A stretch of 64,000 nucleotides of DNA, taken from Lasiodiplodia sp. COLG20. Lineage: Eukaryota > Ascomycota > Dothideomycetes > Botryosphaeriales > Botryosphaeriaceae. The notes under the pieces are model-generated. The model ran no database searches. It saw only the letters and a program-made list of their open reading frames with translations, and was not told the DNA's origin. The translations under genes and the position numbers were made by a program. Positions 53,606 through 64,000 of the stretch are shown piece by piece. The stretch covers positions 62,001 to 126,000 of the forward strand of contig VNWV01000015.1 of NCBI GenBank assembly GCA_009801085.1, read 5' to 3'. Position 1 is the first letter of the stretch. Each line of letters begins with the position of its first letter.

Positions 53606-56128
53606 TCATCTCAAAGTAACAGTCTCAAACTTGCGATCTATCTGAACCCAACGCGCCAGATACGCCCACCCCAGACCAATTCGACGGTACGACGGGCCGT
53701 CTTCCTCGATAATCATGAGCCTCAGCATGGGCGGCGGTAGGAGAGCCTCTCCGTTGCAATCGAAGAACGTCAGATTTTCGTTCGGGTCCCGCAATATTTC
53801 CTCCCCAGCAGCCACAACCCTCTTGGTCTCCTCCCTAGAAGCGTCTTTCCTACAAATGCTAGGATAGCAAGATGAGATCTCTTGAAGATAATGTTCGTTG
53901 TTCCATTCCGGGCTGGCCCCGTTGAAGACTGAGAGTGCAATAGCTTTGACTGTGGAACCACACCGCCAAGATGACGTGGACAAGTACATGACTCCAATTT
54001 GACAGCCTTTATGGACCAGTTCGCATTGGTAATCGCTATGGATCAGGATCTCCAGCATTGCCGTCTGCACATAACCATGCAAGGAGCCAGGGATACAAGT
54101 GAATGGAAAGGTTGTCGGATCTAGTTGGCTTTGATCCGAATCCAGATCTTGATAAAACGAATTGTAAGTGGGCCAAAGATCATGCGCCATGGCTCTTATC
54201 TTGTCGAATGTGTGATTGTTGAAGGACTGCAATTCAGAGGGGTTTGGAGCGCCAATGCAGTCTTGACTCCAAGCCAATGCCATATACAAGGAAGGTGAAA
54301 GACCATGACCCCGATTCACTCCCCTGGTAGATTCCCAGTTGCGGTATACTGATAGATTATGTTGCTCAATCCAGGATACTGGTGCGTTGTCGGCGTGGAT
54401 GCGCTCAAGCGGAAGTTGCCCGTCAGATTCCACGCATACTGTCCACCGCACAAGGGTGCCACAGAAAGAGCGATATCCCACGTCTGCAGATATAACTGAG
54501 CCGTCAATGGAAGCCCAGGACCAACTCGGCAATGTAAGGCCTACAGCATCGCGGCCATCAGTGCCATAGAAGCCCACCTCCCAGAGCAAAGCTTGATCGA
54601 AATCATTGCACGGCAATCCGTAAACCAAGATATCCGCTCCATAGACCGTGTTGGCGATTCCGATAAATGCGTTATAGATATCGGACTGGAAAGTCAGCGA
54701 ACGGTCGCTATAGGCTTCCAGATGTGCAAAGTATTGCTGGGCAGGAAGTTTGGGTCGATTCCGGTCCACAGTATAAGTTCCATCGTTATCTGAGACATGA
54801 ACAGTGTCTTCGCTGAATATACCCTCACAACATTGAAAGTAAGCTTGAGTGCCGGTAAGCCACAGCTTTCTTCGAGGCAAAACAGCTTCCTGATATGTCC
54901 ATGCTCTTGTACGCCATTGGCACCCTTCAATCATTTCACCCAAGCTGGGCAACCGGACGAGATCGAGTTCAGACGAGCTCAATTTCCACTGTTCAGTCTG
55001 CCGCGAGTTGCTTACACCAGGGATACCGGTATGCATGTTTTCTGACGATAAGGCTATGAGAACCAGCTCTGCAGACGCAAAGATATCCCCCATGGCATGG
55101 ATCTGATGGTTTTTGCTCCGCTCATCGTCCTGAACAATGCATAAACGATCGACCCAAAGGTACCGGAATCCCAAAGCGGAGCATGCTTGGATGGCGTCTT
55201 CGATCGTCTTGGGCAATGGTGACTCCGTGAAGCTACCCGGACGCTCCAGCCTCTCCAGCAATTCCTTTGTCAGCATTTCCGTCTCCTTTGACTCGGAATT
55301 CTCCCCTCTTCCCCACACATAGCTCAATGAGCAGAATTCGACTGGTCCTTTGGATCTTATCAGAGATCTTTCTTTTGTATCGATGAGTCTGAAGTCTATC
55401 GGCGGATCAAATCCACTGGAGTGGCAATCCTGGTGCTCCTTGCGGCAAACGGCAAACAAGTCCTTCATAACTTCCCAGTTGCCGGTATCACCCAAGATCT
55501 TTGCTCGTGTTATTGACCAGCCCCGAATACTATTTCTCGCGTCCGATTCGGAGTCCGAGTCCGAGCCCGCATCTTTCACCATAGATTGTGACTGATATGT
55601 GATGGTACTTGCTGGACCGGTCGTGGATGATGGTGCGGATTTGAGACCTATTCCAAACGTGACAGTAGAATAGGTTTTATCTGGGCTAGGTCTCCAGTTC
55701 ATGGTACACCAGCTCGTGCGTGCGTAATGTCTTGACCAGACTCCACTCGCTTTAGTCGATAGTTCATCAGGCCCAGCTATGTAAATGTGCTCAAAGTCGC
55801 TGACGTCGCTCGTGACATCCAGTACGATTTCCCTTATGAAGGAACAAATCGCGCATCTCGGGGAGTCTTGGCTTTGAATACTTTCTTTCGTGTAATGGAC
55901 TGGGAACCAATCTTGAAAATGCCTTCCTGCTGTACACTGGAGAAGGTGCCGAAGTCTGAAGTGCCTGCAATGGTCGCAAAGGGTCGAATCCTCATCTACG
56001 CACATCCTACAATCGGAGTGAAAGAGATCGTAAAGCTCCCATTCTGCAGGTATCACCCTGTAGGGAAGGGAAAGAATTTCAGCGCAGAATCGGCATCCGA
56101 GTACACATTGGAGTTGCTGGTCATCCAT
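53606..56128 (-). CDS. HET-domain protein with N-terminal Cys-rich region
   Basis: A single long frame gives 840 residues from the ATG at 56128. The first 110 residues hold Cys pairs (CVLGCRFC, CRMC, CDHC, CAIC) that could bind zinc. The HET domain starts near residue 263 with EFCSLSYVWG, then PKTIEDAIQACSALGFRYLWVDRLCIVQDD, MGDIFASAELVLIAL and WRTRAWTYQEAVLPRRKLW. The C-terminal 400 residues are typical of large HET proteins and have no second known domain. HET proteins mediate self/non-self recognition and cell death after hyphal fusion, and many are of unknown pairing. The frame stays open 70 bases upstream of the ATG to a likely splice site (TTTTCAG), so an extra 5' exon is possible. The next gene is divergent. 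Confidence 0.88.
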   Translation of the reverse strand: MDDQQLQCVLGCRFCAEILSLPYRVIPAEWELYDLFHSDCRMCVDEDSTLCDHCRHFRLRHLLQCTAGRHFQDWFPVHYTKESIQSQDSPRCAICSFIREIVLDVTSDVSDFEHIYIAGPDELSTKASGVWSRHYARTSWCTMNWRPSPDKTYSTVTFGIGLKSAPSSTTGPASTITYQSQSMVKDAGSDSDSESDARNSIRGWSITRAKILGDTGNWEVMKDLFAVCRKEHQDCHSSGFDPPIDFRLIDTKERSLIRSKGPVEFCSLSYVWGRGENSESKETEMLTKELLERLERPGSFTESPLPKTIEDAIQACSALGFRYLWVDRLCIVQDDERSKNHQIHAMGDIFASAELVLIALSSENMHTGIPGVSNSRQTEQWKLSSSELDLVRLPSLGEMIEGCQWRTRAWTYQEAVLPRRKLWLTGTQAYFQCCEGIFSEDTVHVSDNDGTYTVDRNRPKLPAQQYFAHLEAYSDRSLTFQSDIYNAFIGIANTVYGADILVYGLPCNDFDQALLWEVGFYGTDGRDAVGLTLPSWSWASIDGSVISADVGYRSFCGTLVRWTVCVESDGQLPLERIHADNAPVSWIEQHNLSVYRNWESTRGVNRGHGLSPSLYMALAWSQDCIGAPNPSELQSFNNHTFDKIRAMAHDLWPTYNSFYQDLDSDQSQLDPTTFPFTCIPGSLHGYVQTAMLEILIHSDYQCELVHKGCQIGVMYLSTSSWRCGSTVKAIALSVFNGASPEWNNEHYLQEISSCYPSICRKDASREETKRVVAAGEEILRDPNENLTFFDCNGEALLPPPMLRLMIIEEDGPSYRRIGLGWAYLARWVQIDRKFETVTLR

Positions 56129-57226
56129 GGGTGATGAACCGGAGTATTCCTTCAAATCGGAGGCCTCCTCTTCAGCACTCTCATCGGTTTGGCAAGTGTG
56201 CTTGATGGCCGAAACTGAAAAGCCGTAGTTATTTAATGAGAGCCACCTCAGGTTTAAGACTGGAACTTACTCGTTCTCCTCCGAGCGGCAGAAGCCTTGG
56301 CGAGTAGCCTCCTGACAAGAACGGTGGTAGACTTCATGATCCGTAAAACAAACTAGAAGATTGTATACAATTGAGGTAGAGGAAGTTCTGGGAAATTGGT
56401 CCGAGAGGTATCCGCCGGATAATAAGTAGCAGCCGAGAGTTGATGGACTGGGGCTCGAGGATGAGCTCACGGACGCTCAATTGAGTACGACTTGAACAAG
56501 TGGGAGTCGAGTTTTCAAGTTCTCAGTGATTGTGGGTTTATGATTGAGGGAAAGGCCGGATTGGACGAGAATTCGAGTTTCGCATCTCCTAGATGAGACT
56601 CAGAGAGTGCTTATTGCCTTGGTGGCAGCTTACTAGCCCCGCTCCCAGCCTTGCTCAAATGATGCTTTGACCAACCAGTGTCAGACACGTTCGAAGCAGA
56701 ACACGTGAGCTTACAATTGGTGTTACCACAACCAGTAGCTAAGAGTACGCCAAGTTGATTGCTCCGCTATGGACGCATGCTTCCTGCATGTACATGTGAG
56801 CGGCCGTTATTACGTCAGGCTCAGAGAGAAGGGACAAGCCATGTCTCTAGAAAAAGGCAGAGTTATTGTTTCTGCAGGCAGTAGAAGCAGACATAGATAT
56901 ACATGCGACCTGTTAGTTTGCACAGGCTCAACTAGTGTGAAGTTAATATTGGCGAATGTCAACCGAGTATGGTGTTGGAAATTATTGCGATCAAGCCATT
57001 TTTTGAAAGAAATGTGGGGGAATCATGGTCGGAATGAGCACTATGTCTCGAAGTAGTCAACATGTTACACAGTGATGCAGATGGCGTTAGTGAGTAAGCA
57101 GCCACCCCAAAAAAGGAAGGTGGGGAAACCCGTTGAGCTAACGACTCTGGCTGCTTACACCCAGCCCTGCTTCGATCACCGCATACATCTCCAGCCGTAC
57201 CCACGGCAGAGGCCTGCGCCACAAGG
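56129..57226. other. Divergent intergenic region, 1.1 kb
   Basis: Promoters of the HET gene (-) and the lipase-like gene (+). A possible 5' exon of the HET gene may lie near 56275-56470. Nothing else is recognised. Confidence 0.55.
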
Positions 57227-58615
57227 ATGAGGCTCTTTACTGTTGCTGTCACCCTCGCACTACTTGGCACCACAACCTCCGCAGAGGAGGTCCTGCTCTA
57301 CAAACCCACCGGCCCCTACTTCGTCACGCAAAACCAACATGTCCTCAACCACACGACACCAGACGACTTCACGGCGCCGGACGGCAGCGGCGTCGGCAAG
57401 GCGATGCTCGTAACGACCTACGGCCCGACGCTCTCGGTCCCGCAGCGCACCCGTCCATGGGTCGACGCCACCAACGCCGACATCTGGGGCACCGCGCTGG
57501 GCATCCCTCCATCATTACTATCCTCACTCGTCACCGAGCTCCAATGGCAAGCCCCCCGCCTCTCTACCACCACCACCACCACTACCCCCATCCACAACCC
57601 CGGCACCTGCCCCGCCGCACCACCACTAACCCCCCACCGCCCCGCCATCCTCTTCCTGCCCGGCGCCGGCATGCCCTGCTTCGCCTACACAGCCTACCTC
57701 TCCGAACTCGCGTCCTGGGGCTACACCGTCTACGCCATCGACCACCCGGGGGAGCCGCCGTATCTGGAATACCTGGACGGTACTGGCGGCGCCCGCAGCG
57801 CTTTCCCGCCGCTGGCCAATTGGACGGTCCCGCAGTTCCAGCAGATCTACGCGCACCGCGTCGCCGACGCCGCGGCGCTGCTGCGGCGCGGGCCGGAGTG
57901 CTTGCGGAGCTTGGTCGAGGGGCAATCGTCGTCCGAGCAGTTCGCGGAGGCCGAGCAACAGCAGCAGCACTACTACTCCCTCAACAGCGGCGGCGGCGGG
58001 GACGGGGCGGCCGACCTCTCAACCTTCTTCGTCTTCGGCCACAGCATCGGCGGCGCCGCCTCCGCCGGCATCATGGCCCAACAGCACTCCTCCTCTTCTC
58101 CCCCCTCCACCTCCTCAGACCCCTCCCTCCCACCCCTCCTCGCCGGCGCCAACATCGACGGCTGGTTCTTCTTCGACATCTGGGACCTCTACGGCAACGG
58201 CTCCGCCTCGACCAAACCCTACCCCGACCTCTCCCCCCGCCCCTTCCTCGAGATCGCCCGCGGCGGCGGCCAGCACGACGACGACGGGCCGGACGCGACG
58301 TGGACGAACTTCAGCGCGGCGCAGAGCGGGTGGCTGCGCGACGTCGGCGTCAAAGGCGCCGCGCACTTTGATTTTAGCGATTTGCCGGTGCTGGTGGATG
58401 CGTTGGGGTTGAGGGATGGGATGGAGGCGAGCGGAGGCGGGGGGTTGTTGGGCGGGATTGGGGGGGTGCGGATGGTGGAGGTGGTGATGGGGTTGGTTAG
58501 GGCGTTTGTGGGGGGGATTGAGGGGGGGCTGGAGGCGGTGGATTGGGTGCAGCGGGGGTTTGCGGAGACGTGGGTGAGGGAGGCGAAGGATGGGGTGGTG
58601 TTAAGGGGTGGGTGA
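57227..58615 (+). CDS. Secreted PAF-acetylhydrolase-like lipase
   Basis: A single exon of 462 residues. The signal peptide (MRLFTVAVTLALLGTTTSA) covers residues 1-19. YKPTGPYFV and ILFLPGAGMP (oxyanion side) precede WGYTVYAIDHPG. The nucleophile elbow FVFGHSIGGAA has Ser273. Asp311 (ANIDGW) and His380 (GAAHFDFSD) complete a plausible triad. This is the fungal platelet-activating-factor acetylhydrolase-like group, believed to cleave short-chain esters or lipids outside the cell. Low-complexity inserts (a run of seven Thr, four Gln, Ser/Pro- and Gly-rich tracts) make it longer than relatives. Its codons end very often in G or C, which creates long false frames on both strands. Confidence 0.85.
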   Translation: MRLFTVAVTLALLGTTTSAEEVLLYKPTGPYFVTQNQHVLNHTTPDDFTAPDGSGVGKAMLVTTYGPTLSVPQRTRPWVDATNADIWGTALGIPPSLLSSLVTELQWQAPRLSTTTTTTTPIHNPGTCPAAPPLTPHRPAILFLPGAGMPCFAYTAYLSELASWGYTVYAIDHPGEPPYLEYLDGTGGARSAFPPLANWTVPQFQQIYAHRVADAAALLRRGPECLRSLVEGQSSSEQFAEAEQQQQHYYSLNSGGGGDGAADLSTFFVFGHSIGGAASAGIMAQQHSSSSPPSTSSDPSLPPLLAGANIDGWFFFDIWDLYGNGSASTKPYPDLSPRPFLEIARGGGQHDDDGPDATWTNFSAAQSGWLRDVGVKGAAHFDFSDLPVLVDALGLRDGMEASGGGGLLGGIGGVRMVEVVMGLVRAFVGGIEGGLEAVDWVQRGFAETWVREAKDGVVLRGG

Positions 58616-58740
58616 GTGGTGGTGGTGATGGTGGTGGGGTTTTGTGAGGACGAGGTCGTTCGACTACCGTCACTCGACTACCGTCACCTCTCGCAGCCGA
58701 TGACTGGCGTGTGGTTGGTTTTTTTTTTAACTTATGTCAT

Positions 58741-58821
58741 GGGTAGTTGAAGCTATCGTGTGGACGTGTATGAAGAATCTTTAATTCGACATCCTCGTCC
58801 AGACGATGGCTTCAAATACCC
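58741..58821 (+). mobile_element. 81-bp foldback (MITE-like) element, copy 2
   Basis: GGGTAGTTGAAGCTATC at the left and GATGGCTTCAAATACCC at the right form imperfect inverted arms. Length is the same as copy 1 (18126-18206) and the two match at roughly 80 percent by eye, including TTTAATTCGA in the loop. Confidence 0.7.
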
Positions 58822-58848
58822 ATACATCTTCTTTCCCGTTGTGAAAAA

Positions 58849-58896
58849 TAAGAAGAGGAGGAAGAAGAAGAAGAAGAGGAGGAGGAGGAGGAGCTG
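58849..58896 (+). repeat. Purine-rich microsatellite (GAA/GGA units)
   Basis: A run of AAGAGGAGG, AAGAAGAAG and GAGGAGGAG units about 48 bp long. Simple-sequence tract without coding sense. Confidence 0.75.
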
Positions 58897-59549
58897 AGGC
58901 ATACTGACGCTATATTCTAGAGCCCTGCTATTCTTCGCGCTAGCCATCGGCTGCAGCACCCCTCTGTAAAAGTTTCTCGTCTGAAAGTTTATTATTCTTA
59001 GACATTATTTAGTAGAACCGTCCAATAGCCGCCTTTCACTTAATCTTTCCCCAGTTAATACCCACCAACCTTGAATCAACAGGCGGGCTCCTCGGATACC
59101 TCGGTTATGCATGTTGACTCGATAGGCAATTTTTCCGGACCGCATTTCCGACTTGGACCTTTTCCGAACCCGCAACCTCAACCGCAGCCCGCCTTCACCG
59201 TCATTTCTTCCCAATTTGCACCCTAAAGCCTTGGCCTTCGAAGCTTCCTCGATTTTTCCCGTTGGCGAAACCACGCGGCGCAATCCTTCATCCCCCACAG
59301 ATTGGGGAAAAGAGCGGGGAAGCGGGGGCGAGCCGCAGACGTGGGGCGGTCTTGGCCTTCGTGAATTTTCCCGTCCAAAGGTCGCGAGCTTCGTATGCGT
59401 TGCTTCGCTTGCCAGATGGAAACATGCGGGGAAAGCAATATACCGCAAGGCTTGGTACGGCTCGTCATGGCGACTATAAGTTGATTGGCGACCGCTAGGG
59501 GGAGGAGGAGGAAGAGCCTCTCCGCCGAATCGACCTATCCACCGCCATC

Positions 59550-61138
59550 ATGGTCTCCTCCTCCGCACGCTCCTCCACGGCCTTCAGCCTCCTGGCCCTC
59601 TACGCCTCGAGCGCCTGCGCCGCCACCGTCTCCGAAGTCTTCCTCGCCAGCATCCGGTCCGCCCGGCCGCTCGCCGCCTCGAACTCGCCCGCGCGGACAC
59701 GCACCTGCGTCGTCGACAGCCACGCCGACGGCCGCACGGACGACGCGGAGTACATCGCCGCCGCGGTGGCCGACTGCAACAACGGCGGGCACGTCGTCTT
59801 CCCCGCCACGCAGTCCTACATCATCAACTCCCCCCTCGACATGACAGGGCTAGCGCGCATCGACATCGACATCCAGGGGCGCCTCGCCTTCACCGACGAC
59901 ATCCCGCACTGGCTGAACAACAGCTTCGACCTGGGTTTCCAGAACGCGACGAGCTTCTTCAAGCTGGGCGGCGAGGACGTGCACGTGTATGGTGGAGGGA
60001 CGATTGATGGCCAAGGCCAGGCGTGGTGGGACCACTACCCGCAGAACAAGCACGATCGGCGACCGGTGCTGTTCGCGACGGTCGAGATGCATGGAGGCTC
60101 GGTTTCGGATTTGAGTCTGGTGAATTCGCCGTTTTGGCATAATTTCGTGGGGAACTCGTCGGACGTCGTGTTTACCGACATCAGGATTCACAGCGTCAGC
60201 AACAATGAGAATTTCGAGAAGAACACAGACGGTAGGCTGGCTGGCTGCTGCTGTTTTTGCGTTTGAGGAGGGCGTTGGGGCTGACGATCGGAACTGCACG
60301 CAGGCTGGGACATCTACCGCTCCGACCACATCACCGTCCAAAACTCCTCCGTAACAAACGGCGACGGTGCGTAGCCCGCCCCCCTTCTCCCCCCTCCACC
60401 CCCGCTAACCCCCGCCACACAGACTGCGTCTCCTTCAAACCCAACGCAACCAACATCCTCGTGCAAAACATGATCTGCAACGGCACGCACGGCATGAGCG
60501 TGGGCAGCCTGGGCCAGTATCCCGACCGCGTCGACTACGTCGAGAACATCCTGGTGCGCAACGCGGCCATGTACAACTCGTCCGAGGGCGCGCGCATCAA
60601 GGTGTGGCCCAACGCCTTCAGCGAGAAGAGCGTCAGTCTGGTTGGCGGCGGCGGCAGCGGCGCCGTGCGCAACGTCACGTACGAGGACATGTGGTTGGAT
60701 AATGTGGATTACGGCTTGACGATTACGCAGTGCTATGGCCAGGATGATGAGGAGGAGTGTTTTAAGCATCCGGTGAGTTTCTGTTTTGGTTTTTCTTTTT
60801 TCGGGTTGGTAAGGGTGGTGGTGGTGGGTGGAGGTTGTGTGGCTGTGGCGGCGGCGGCGGCGGCGCAAGGCTAATGTGGAGTATTTGTGATATTGCAGTC
60901 GAAGCTGAACATCACCGACGTCACCTTCCGGAATGTGCGCGGCCGCACCAACAGGGTGTTTTCGCCCATCGTGGCGCATCTGGTGTGCTCGAGCCCCGAT
61001 ACGTGCTCCAACATCGTCGCCCAGGACATCGACATCCGCACCATCAACGGCTCAAACCTCGTGACTTGTCGCAACATGGATGAGGATCTGCTGGACGTCA
61101 ACTGCGTGGACTGGAGCAAGGGGTACAATCCGGCTTGA
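59550..61138 (+). CDS. Glycoside hydrolase family 28, exopolygalacturonase-like
   Basis: Four exons (59550-60231, 60304-60366, 60423-60772, 60899-61138) with introns of 72, 56 and 126 nt give 444 residues. A signal peptide covers about residues 1-24 ([13 protein letters not shown]). GH28 marks are NTDG (Asp227), NGDDCVSFK (Asp248 and Asp249), [11 protein letters not shown] (His271) and GARIKVW (Arg306, Lys308), the full catalytic set. [22 protein letters not shown] and [16 protein letters not shown] fit the fungal exo-acting group, which removes galacturonic acid from pectin chain ends. At least six N-glycosylation sites are visible. It is secreted and probably acts on plant cell walls. The third intron carries a GCG repeat. 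Splice sites were chosen so that each motif is whole. Confidence 0.92.
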
Positions 61139-62430
61139 GAGAGAGAGGGTTGGATGTGATGCCGTGTAGAGAGAAACCGCGCGCTGAAAAGGATGCGGCG
61201 CTATGATGTAATCCCAAGACGAGAGATGCTTAAAGAATAAAGGTATTATTGATTTTCTTCCGATGCGCCGATCACGAAAATGGTTGATGGAGGAAATATG
61301 CGGCAAAGTCAGCATGGGGCTTTTTTCCAACAATGACAGATGCGCAGCAGCAAGCGGGAGAAAGGATGCAACCTCGTCCAGGTATTTTCTGGCGCCCAGA
61401 GTTGGCTGCAGATGTTCCATAGGCCGGTGTGACAGGTAATCCCGAGGAAACCATGGCGCACGCCGATTGGACGTGGGCTTGCTTAAGTCAGGTTCGTTAA
61501 GCTGACTTGTCGTCGATGGACTGAGACCTCCGGGATCGGCAGGAGAATGGATTAGGAAATGGCCGAGATGCTGACGAAGAAGGGCCTTGCAGACCGCAAC
61601 TTGGCGACGCTTTTAGTAGGAGTCAGGTGAGGTTTAAAGGGCTGTTTCTTTTATTGCAGTAACTGCTGACTACTGCGACGGGCCAATGAGGATGGGAGGG
61701 ATGACCATCCATGTGGGGGCGATGCAGAAGGGTTCCCGACGGCGGTTTCTGGGGCCCAAGTCCGTTGCTCCGATGCCGTGGGCCGGACGCACTTGCTCGT
61801 GGCATGGTCGCACAGCCCCCACCGGTCAGTCGGACTCCCAATTTTCGTGCGAGACATTTTCGAGGCAAAGAAGGTTACTATGGACAGGGTCCAGAGTTTA
61901 AATAAGAGGCGGAATCAGCGGGAGCGGGGGAGGGGGGCGGAGAGCGGGGGATGGGCAATTTAACGAAGCTCGTGCTGGATTCGCGGCGGATCCCCCACAA
62001 GCCTTCCCGCGCTCTGGGCCACGTCATACTTTCGCTCTAAGCATTGCGCAACCATGCATCGCCATACTACCGCAAATAGCAACGGCAGGATCAGGAATCG
62101 ATACTTTCCCCTATCTGATTCAGTCATCGCCCGCAGGTAGCATCTAAGGCAGCAAGCTCGGCGCCGCCAATGCCCCCAAGCTACCACCCAAGTGCCGCGC
62201 TGAGCCGCAAGAGGTCCACTTTAACCTCTTTCCCTTCCCCTTGCCTTGCTTCCCACAAGACCTCGTGCCCCGCCTTTCCCCGCTCCATGGACTTGTCGTC
62301 GCGTGCGCCGTTTATAAATCCTTGGGGTCGTCCGTCCTGGGTTGGTTCTTGCCGAACAGGAACTCCCGGGTCTTCTTTCGAAGATCCACGGCAACTTGAC
62401 GCAAATTGCCTTCCCTGATTCCCCGTCAAG
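61139..62430. other. Intergenic region, 1.3 kb, no gene recognised
   Basis: Frames here have odd composition and no family motif. The right part carries the promoter of the GH79 gene, with pyrimidine-rich stretches near 62220-62290. Confidence 0.55.
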
Positions 62431-64000
62431 ATGCTCCCCCAAATTCTACCTTCGAGCTCGTCCCAGAGCAGGAACACCGGTCGCGCATCATTCTGGGTGT
62501 CCTGTGCAACTCTGCTCCTCATGTCCGCGCCGGCACAATGCATCCAGCTCTCCGTACCCAGCGGCGTACCGGACGATGCGAGCGCAGTCCTGGACCAATC
62601 GTTCCTGAGTTTCGCCATAGAAGGACGGGACTTCATTGACTACAGCGGTTTGTTGCCCCTCTCAGAACGGGGAAAAAGTCTCCAACTGACCAACCACGCG
62701 CGCCAAGGCAACGACGCATCGCCGAACGAATTCTCAGTGAACATGCTGTCCACATTCGCGACCAAGACGGGCGCAAAGACGTACCTGCGCGTGGGCGGCA
62801 CGACCCAGTACGTCAAGGCTGCAATCACGCCTTTTCGCTTCCAGCCCCAACATCCAGGCGCGCGGGACCGCTGATCAATTTCTGTTCGTTGCAGGGATCA
62901 CTTTCGGTACGACCCCACGCAGGCGGAAGCGGTGCGCTTCGAGAACCCGGACCTCGCGACTTTCTCGAGCCTCTTCGCGAACATCACCGTCGGCAGCGGC
63001 TGGCTCGACGGCTTCGGCCAGTTTTCCGGCGACAACGTTGTGTGGGACCTGCAGGTGTTCCTCGCACGCAAGAACCTGAGCAACGCCGTCGAGTTCGCCA
63101 AGGACTGCGTCGCCGCGATCGGTGTCGAGAACCTCAACGCGCTCGAAATCGGCAACGAGCCAGACCTGTACAACGCAGTTGGATTTTTTCCCGACGAGAC
63201 GGACCGCCCGGCCGATTACGGTCCCGAGGATTACGTGGCTGAGTTTACCGAGTTTGCGGATGCCATTGAGGGCAATGTCTCGGCGCTGGAGTCGGGGCCG
63301 AATTTCCAGGCGCTGGCGTACTCGAATCTCGTTGCGGATCCGTGGAATGAGTGCGTGGGCGTTGATTCCTTGTGCGCGCGAGAACGGGAGCTGATTGCGG
63401 GGTAGGCAAAACGCGTTCGACGCCGGTCTCTCTAAAGAACTCGTGAAATCTGTCTCGGAGCACTTGTAAGTTTTCTCGAGACAAGCAGCGTGACTGAGTA
63501 GCTAAGTTCCGTGCAGTTACCAGTCCGAAGACGGCGAAGACATGGCCGGTGTGTATCAGTCGACCTACGAGCCTAACGGCAGAAACTGACCAACCATCCA
63601 GCAACGTTGATGAACAAGGCTGCCATCAGGAGCAAGACAGACGCCCGATTCAAGGACCGCATCGCCTACATGAAGAGCGAGCACCCAGACATCCCCTTCC
63701 TGATCGCCGAAGCCGCGAGCGCGCTTGGCAACGGCACCGGCATCCGGGACTTTGATCTCACCGCGAGCCTGGGCACGGCACTGTGGACCGTCGACTGGCT
63801 GCTGTACGCCGCGACGCTCGTAAGTCACTCCTTCGTGTTGTTCGTCTTTTCCATGATCAGCATTGACCGAGACGAAATGCACAAACCAGGGCGTGACCAG
63901 GGTCAACATGCAGCTCGGTTCGCGTTTCCCCTTCTCGCCGTGGCTAGGATCGACGACGACCATCAACAACGCGACGCTGCCGCCACAGACGCTCGGCAGC
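62431..64000 (+). CDS. Glycoside hydrolase family 79 beta-glucuronidase-like (truncated by right edge)
   Basis: Six exons in the window (62431-62807, 62895-63350, 63406-63465, 63517-63548, 63602-63819, 63890 on) join in phase to about 418 residues, and the rest lies outside. The N-terminus has a basic stretch and then a hydrophobic segment (ASFWVSCATLLLMSAPAQC) that acts as a signal peptide. KTYLRVGGTTQ and LNALEIGNEPDLY (acid/base Glu214) mark GH79. FLIAEAASALGNGTG further on could hold the nucleophile Glu. The family removes glucuronic acid or its 4-O-methyl form from glycans such as arabinogalactan proteins. The GT...AG pair at 63351-63405 is needed to keep sense. Nearby GH28 and lipase genes suggest a role in using plant polymers. 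Confidence 0.85.

Larger units (their letters stand above)
58616..59549. other. Intergenic region, 930 bp, with foldback element and purine tract
   Basis: Holds the second copy of the 81-bp foldback element (58741-58821), a GA-rich purine tract at about 58849-58896 and a doubled TCGACTACCGTCAC near 58658. The right part is the promoter of the GH28 gene. Confidence 0.6.

Noticed and set aside
57457..58371. Long Arg/Pro/His-rich frame inside the lipase-like gene
   Set aside because: It is a shadow in another frame, caused by the high G/C at third positions. It lacks any domain, while the overlapping frame has a signal peptide and a GHSIG elbow.

Overview
The window looks like nuclear DNA of a filamentous ascomycete (Pezizomycotina). 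Genes lie on both strands and carry many short GT-AG introns (mostly about 45-72 nt, several with CTAAC/CTGAC-like branch points). The gene content is typical of that group: a HET-domain protein, a rhodopsin-domain (PTH11-like) membrane protein, Zn2Cys6 and Fungal_trans regulators, several MFS transporters, fungal SDRs, GH28 and GH79 enzymes, and old repeats whose differences are mostly C:G to T:A. I built all gene models by joining reading frames at splice sites and checking phase. They come from reading the sequence alone, without transcripts or database searches.

Layout. 1-15 kb: the end of a gene running in from the left, a three-exon small secreted cysteine-rich protein, a BTB/POZ protein, a broken gene, a large triple-AAA ATPase facing a single-pass membrane protein, and a repeat interrupted by a decayed Ulp1-like (C48) gene. 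15-26 kb: a large four-pass membrane protein, a Fungal_trans_2-type regulator without a zinc cluster, a small CxxC protein, a monocarboxylate-transporter-like MFS protein and a C-factor-like SDR. 26-38 kb: gene-poor, with a small CxxC protein, a seven-pass rhodopsin-domain protein, a membrane-anchored aspartic-protease-like protein whose first catalytic Asp is lost, and a secreted Ser/Thr-rich protein.

38.4-46.4 kb holds a compact four-gene set: dienelactone-hydrolase-like enzyme (-), ACS-family MFS permease (+), SDR (+) and Zn2Cys6 regulator (-). The hydrolase and permease share a 436-bp promoter region, and the SDR and regulator genes converge with 88 bp between them. This looks like a small catabolic cluster that takes up and breaks down an organic acid or lactone. 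It is my best candidate for an undescribed system.

46-64 kb: a DUF2235 hydrolase with a His/Asp/Gly-rich tail, a hexose/alpha-glucoside-type MFS transporter, a HET-domain protein with an N-terminal Cys-rich region, then a GC-rich stretch of secreted hydrolases: a PAF-acetylhydrolase-like lipase, a GH28 exopolygalacturonase and a GH79 beta-glucuronidase cut by the right edge. The sugar transporter and the pectin/glycan enzymes suggest growth on plant material (inference).

Mobile DNA is limited to decayed pieces: an 81-bp foldback element in two copies 40 kb apart, a dispersed repeat found once whole and once split by a 1.4-kb insertion, and smaller repeats. I saw no tRNA, rRNA or CRISPR array.
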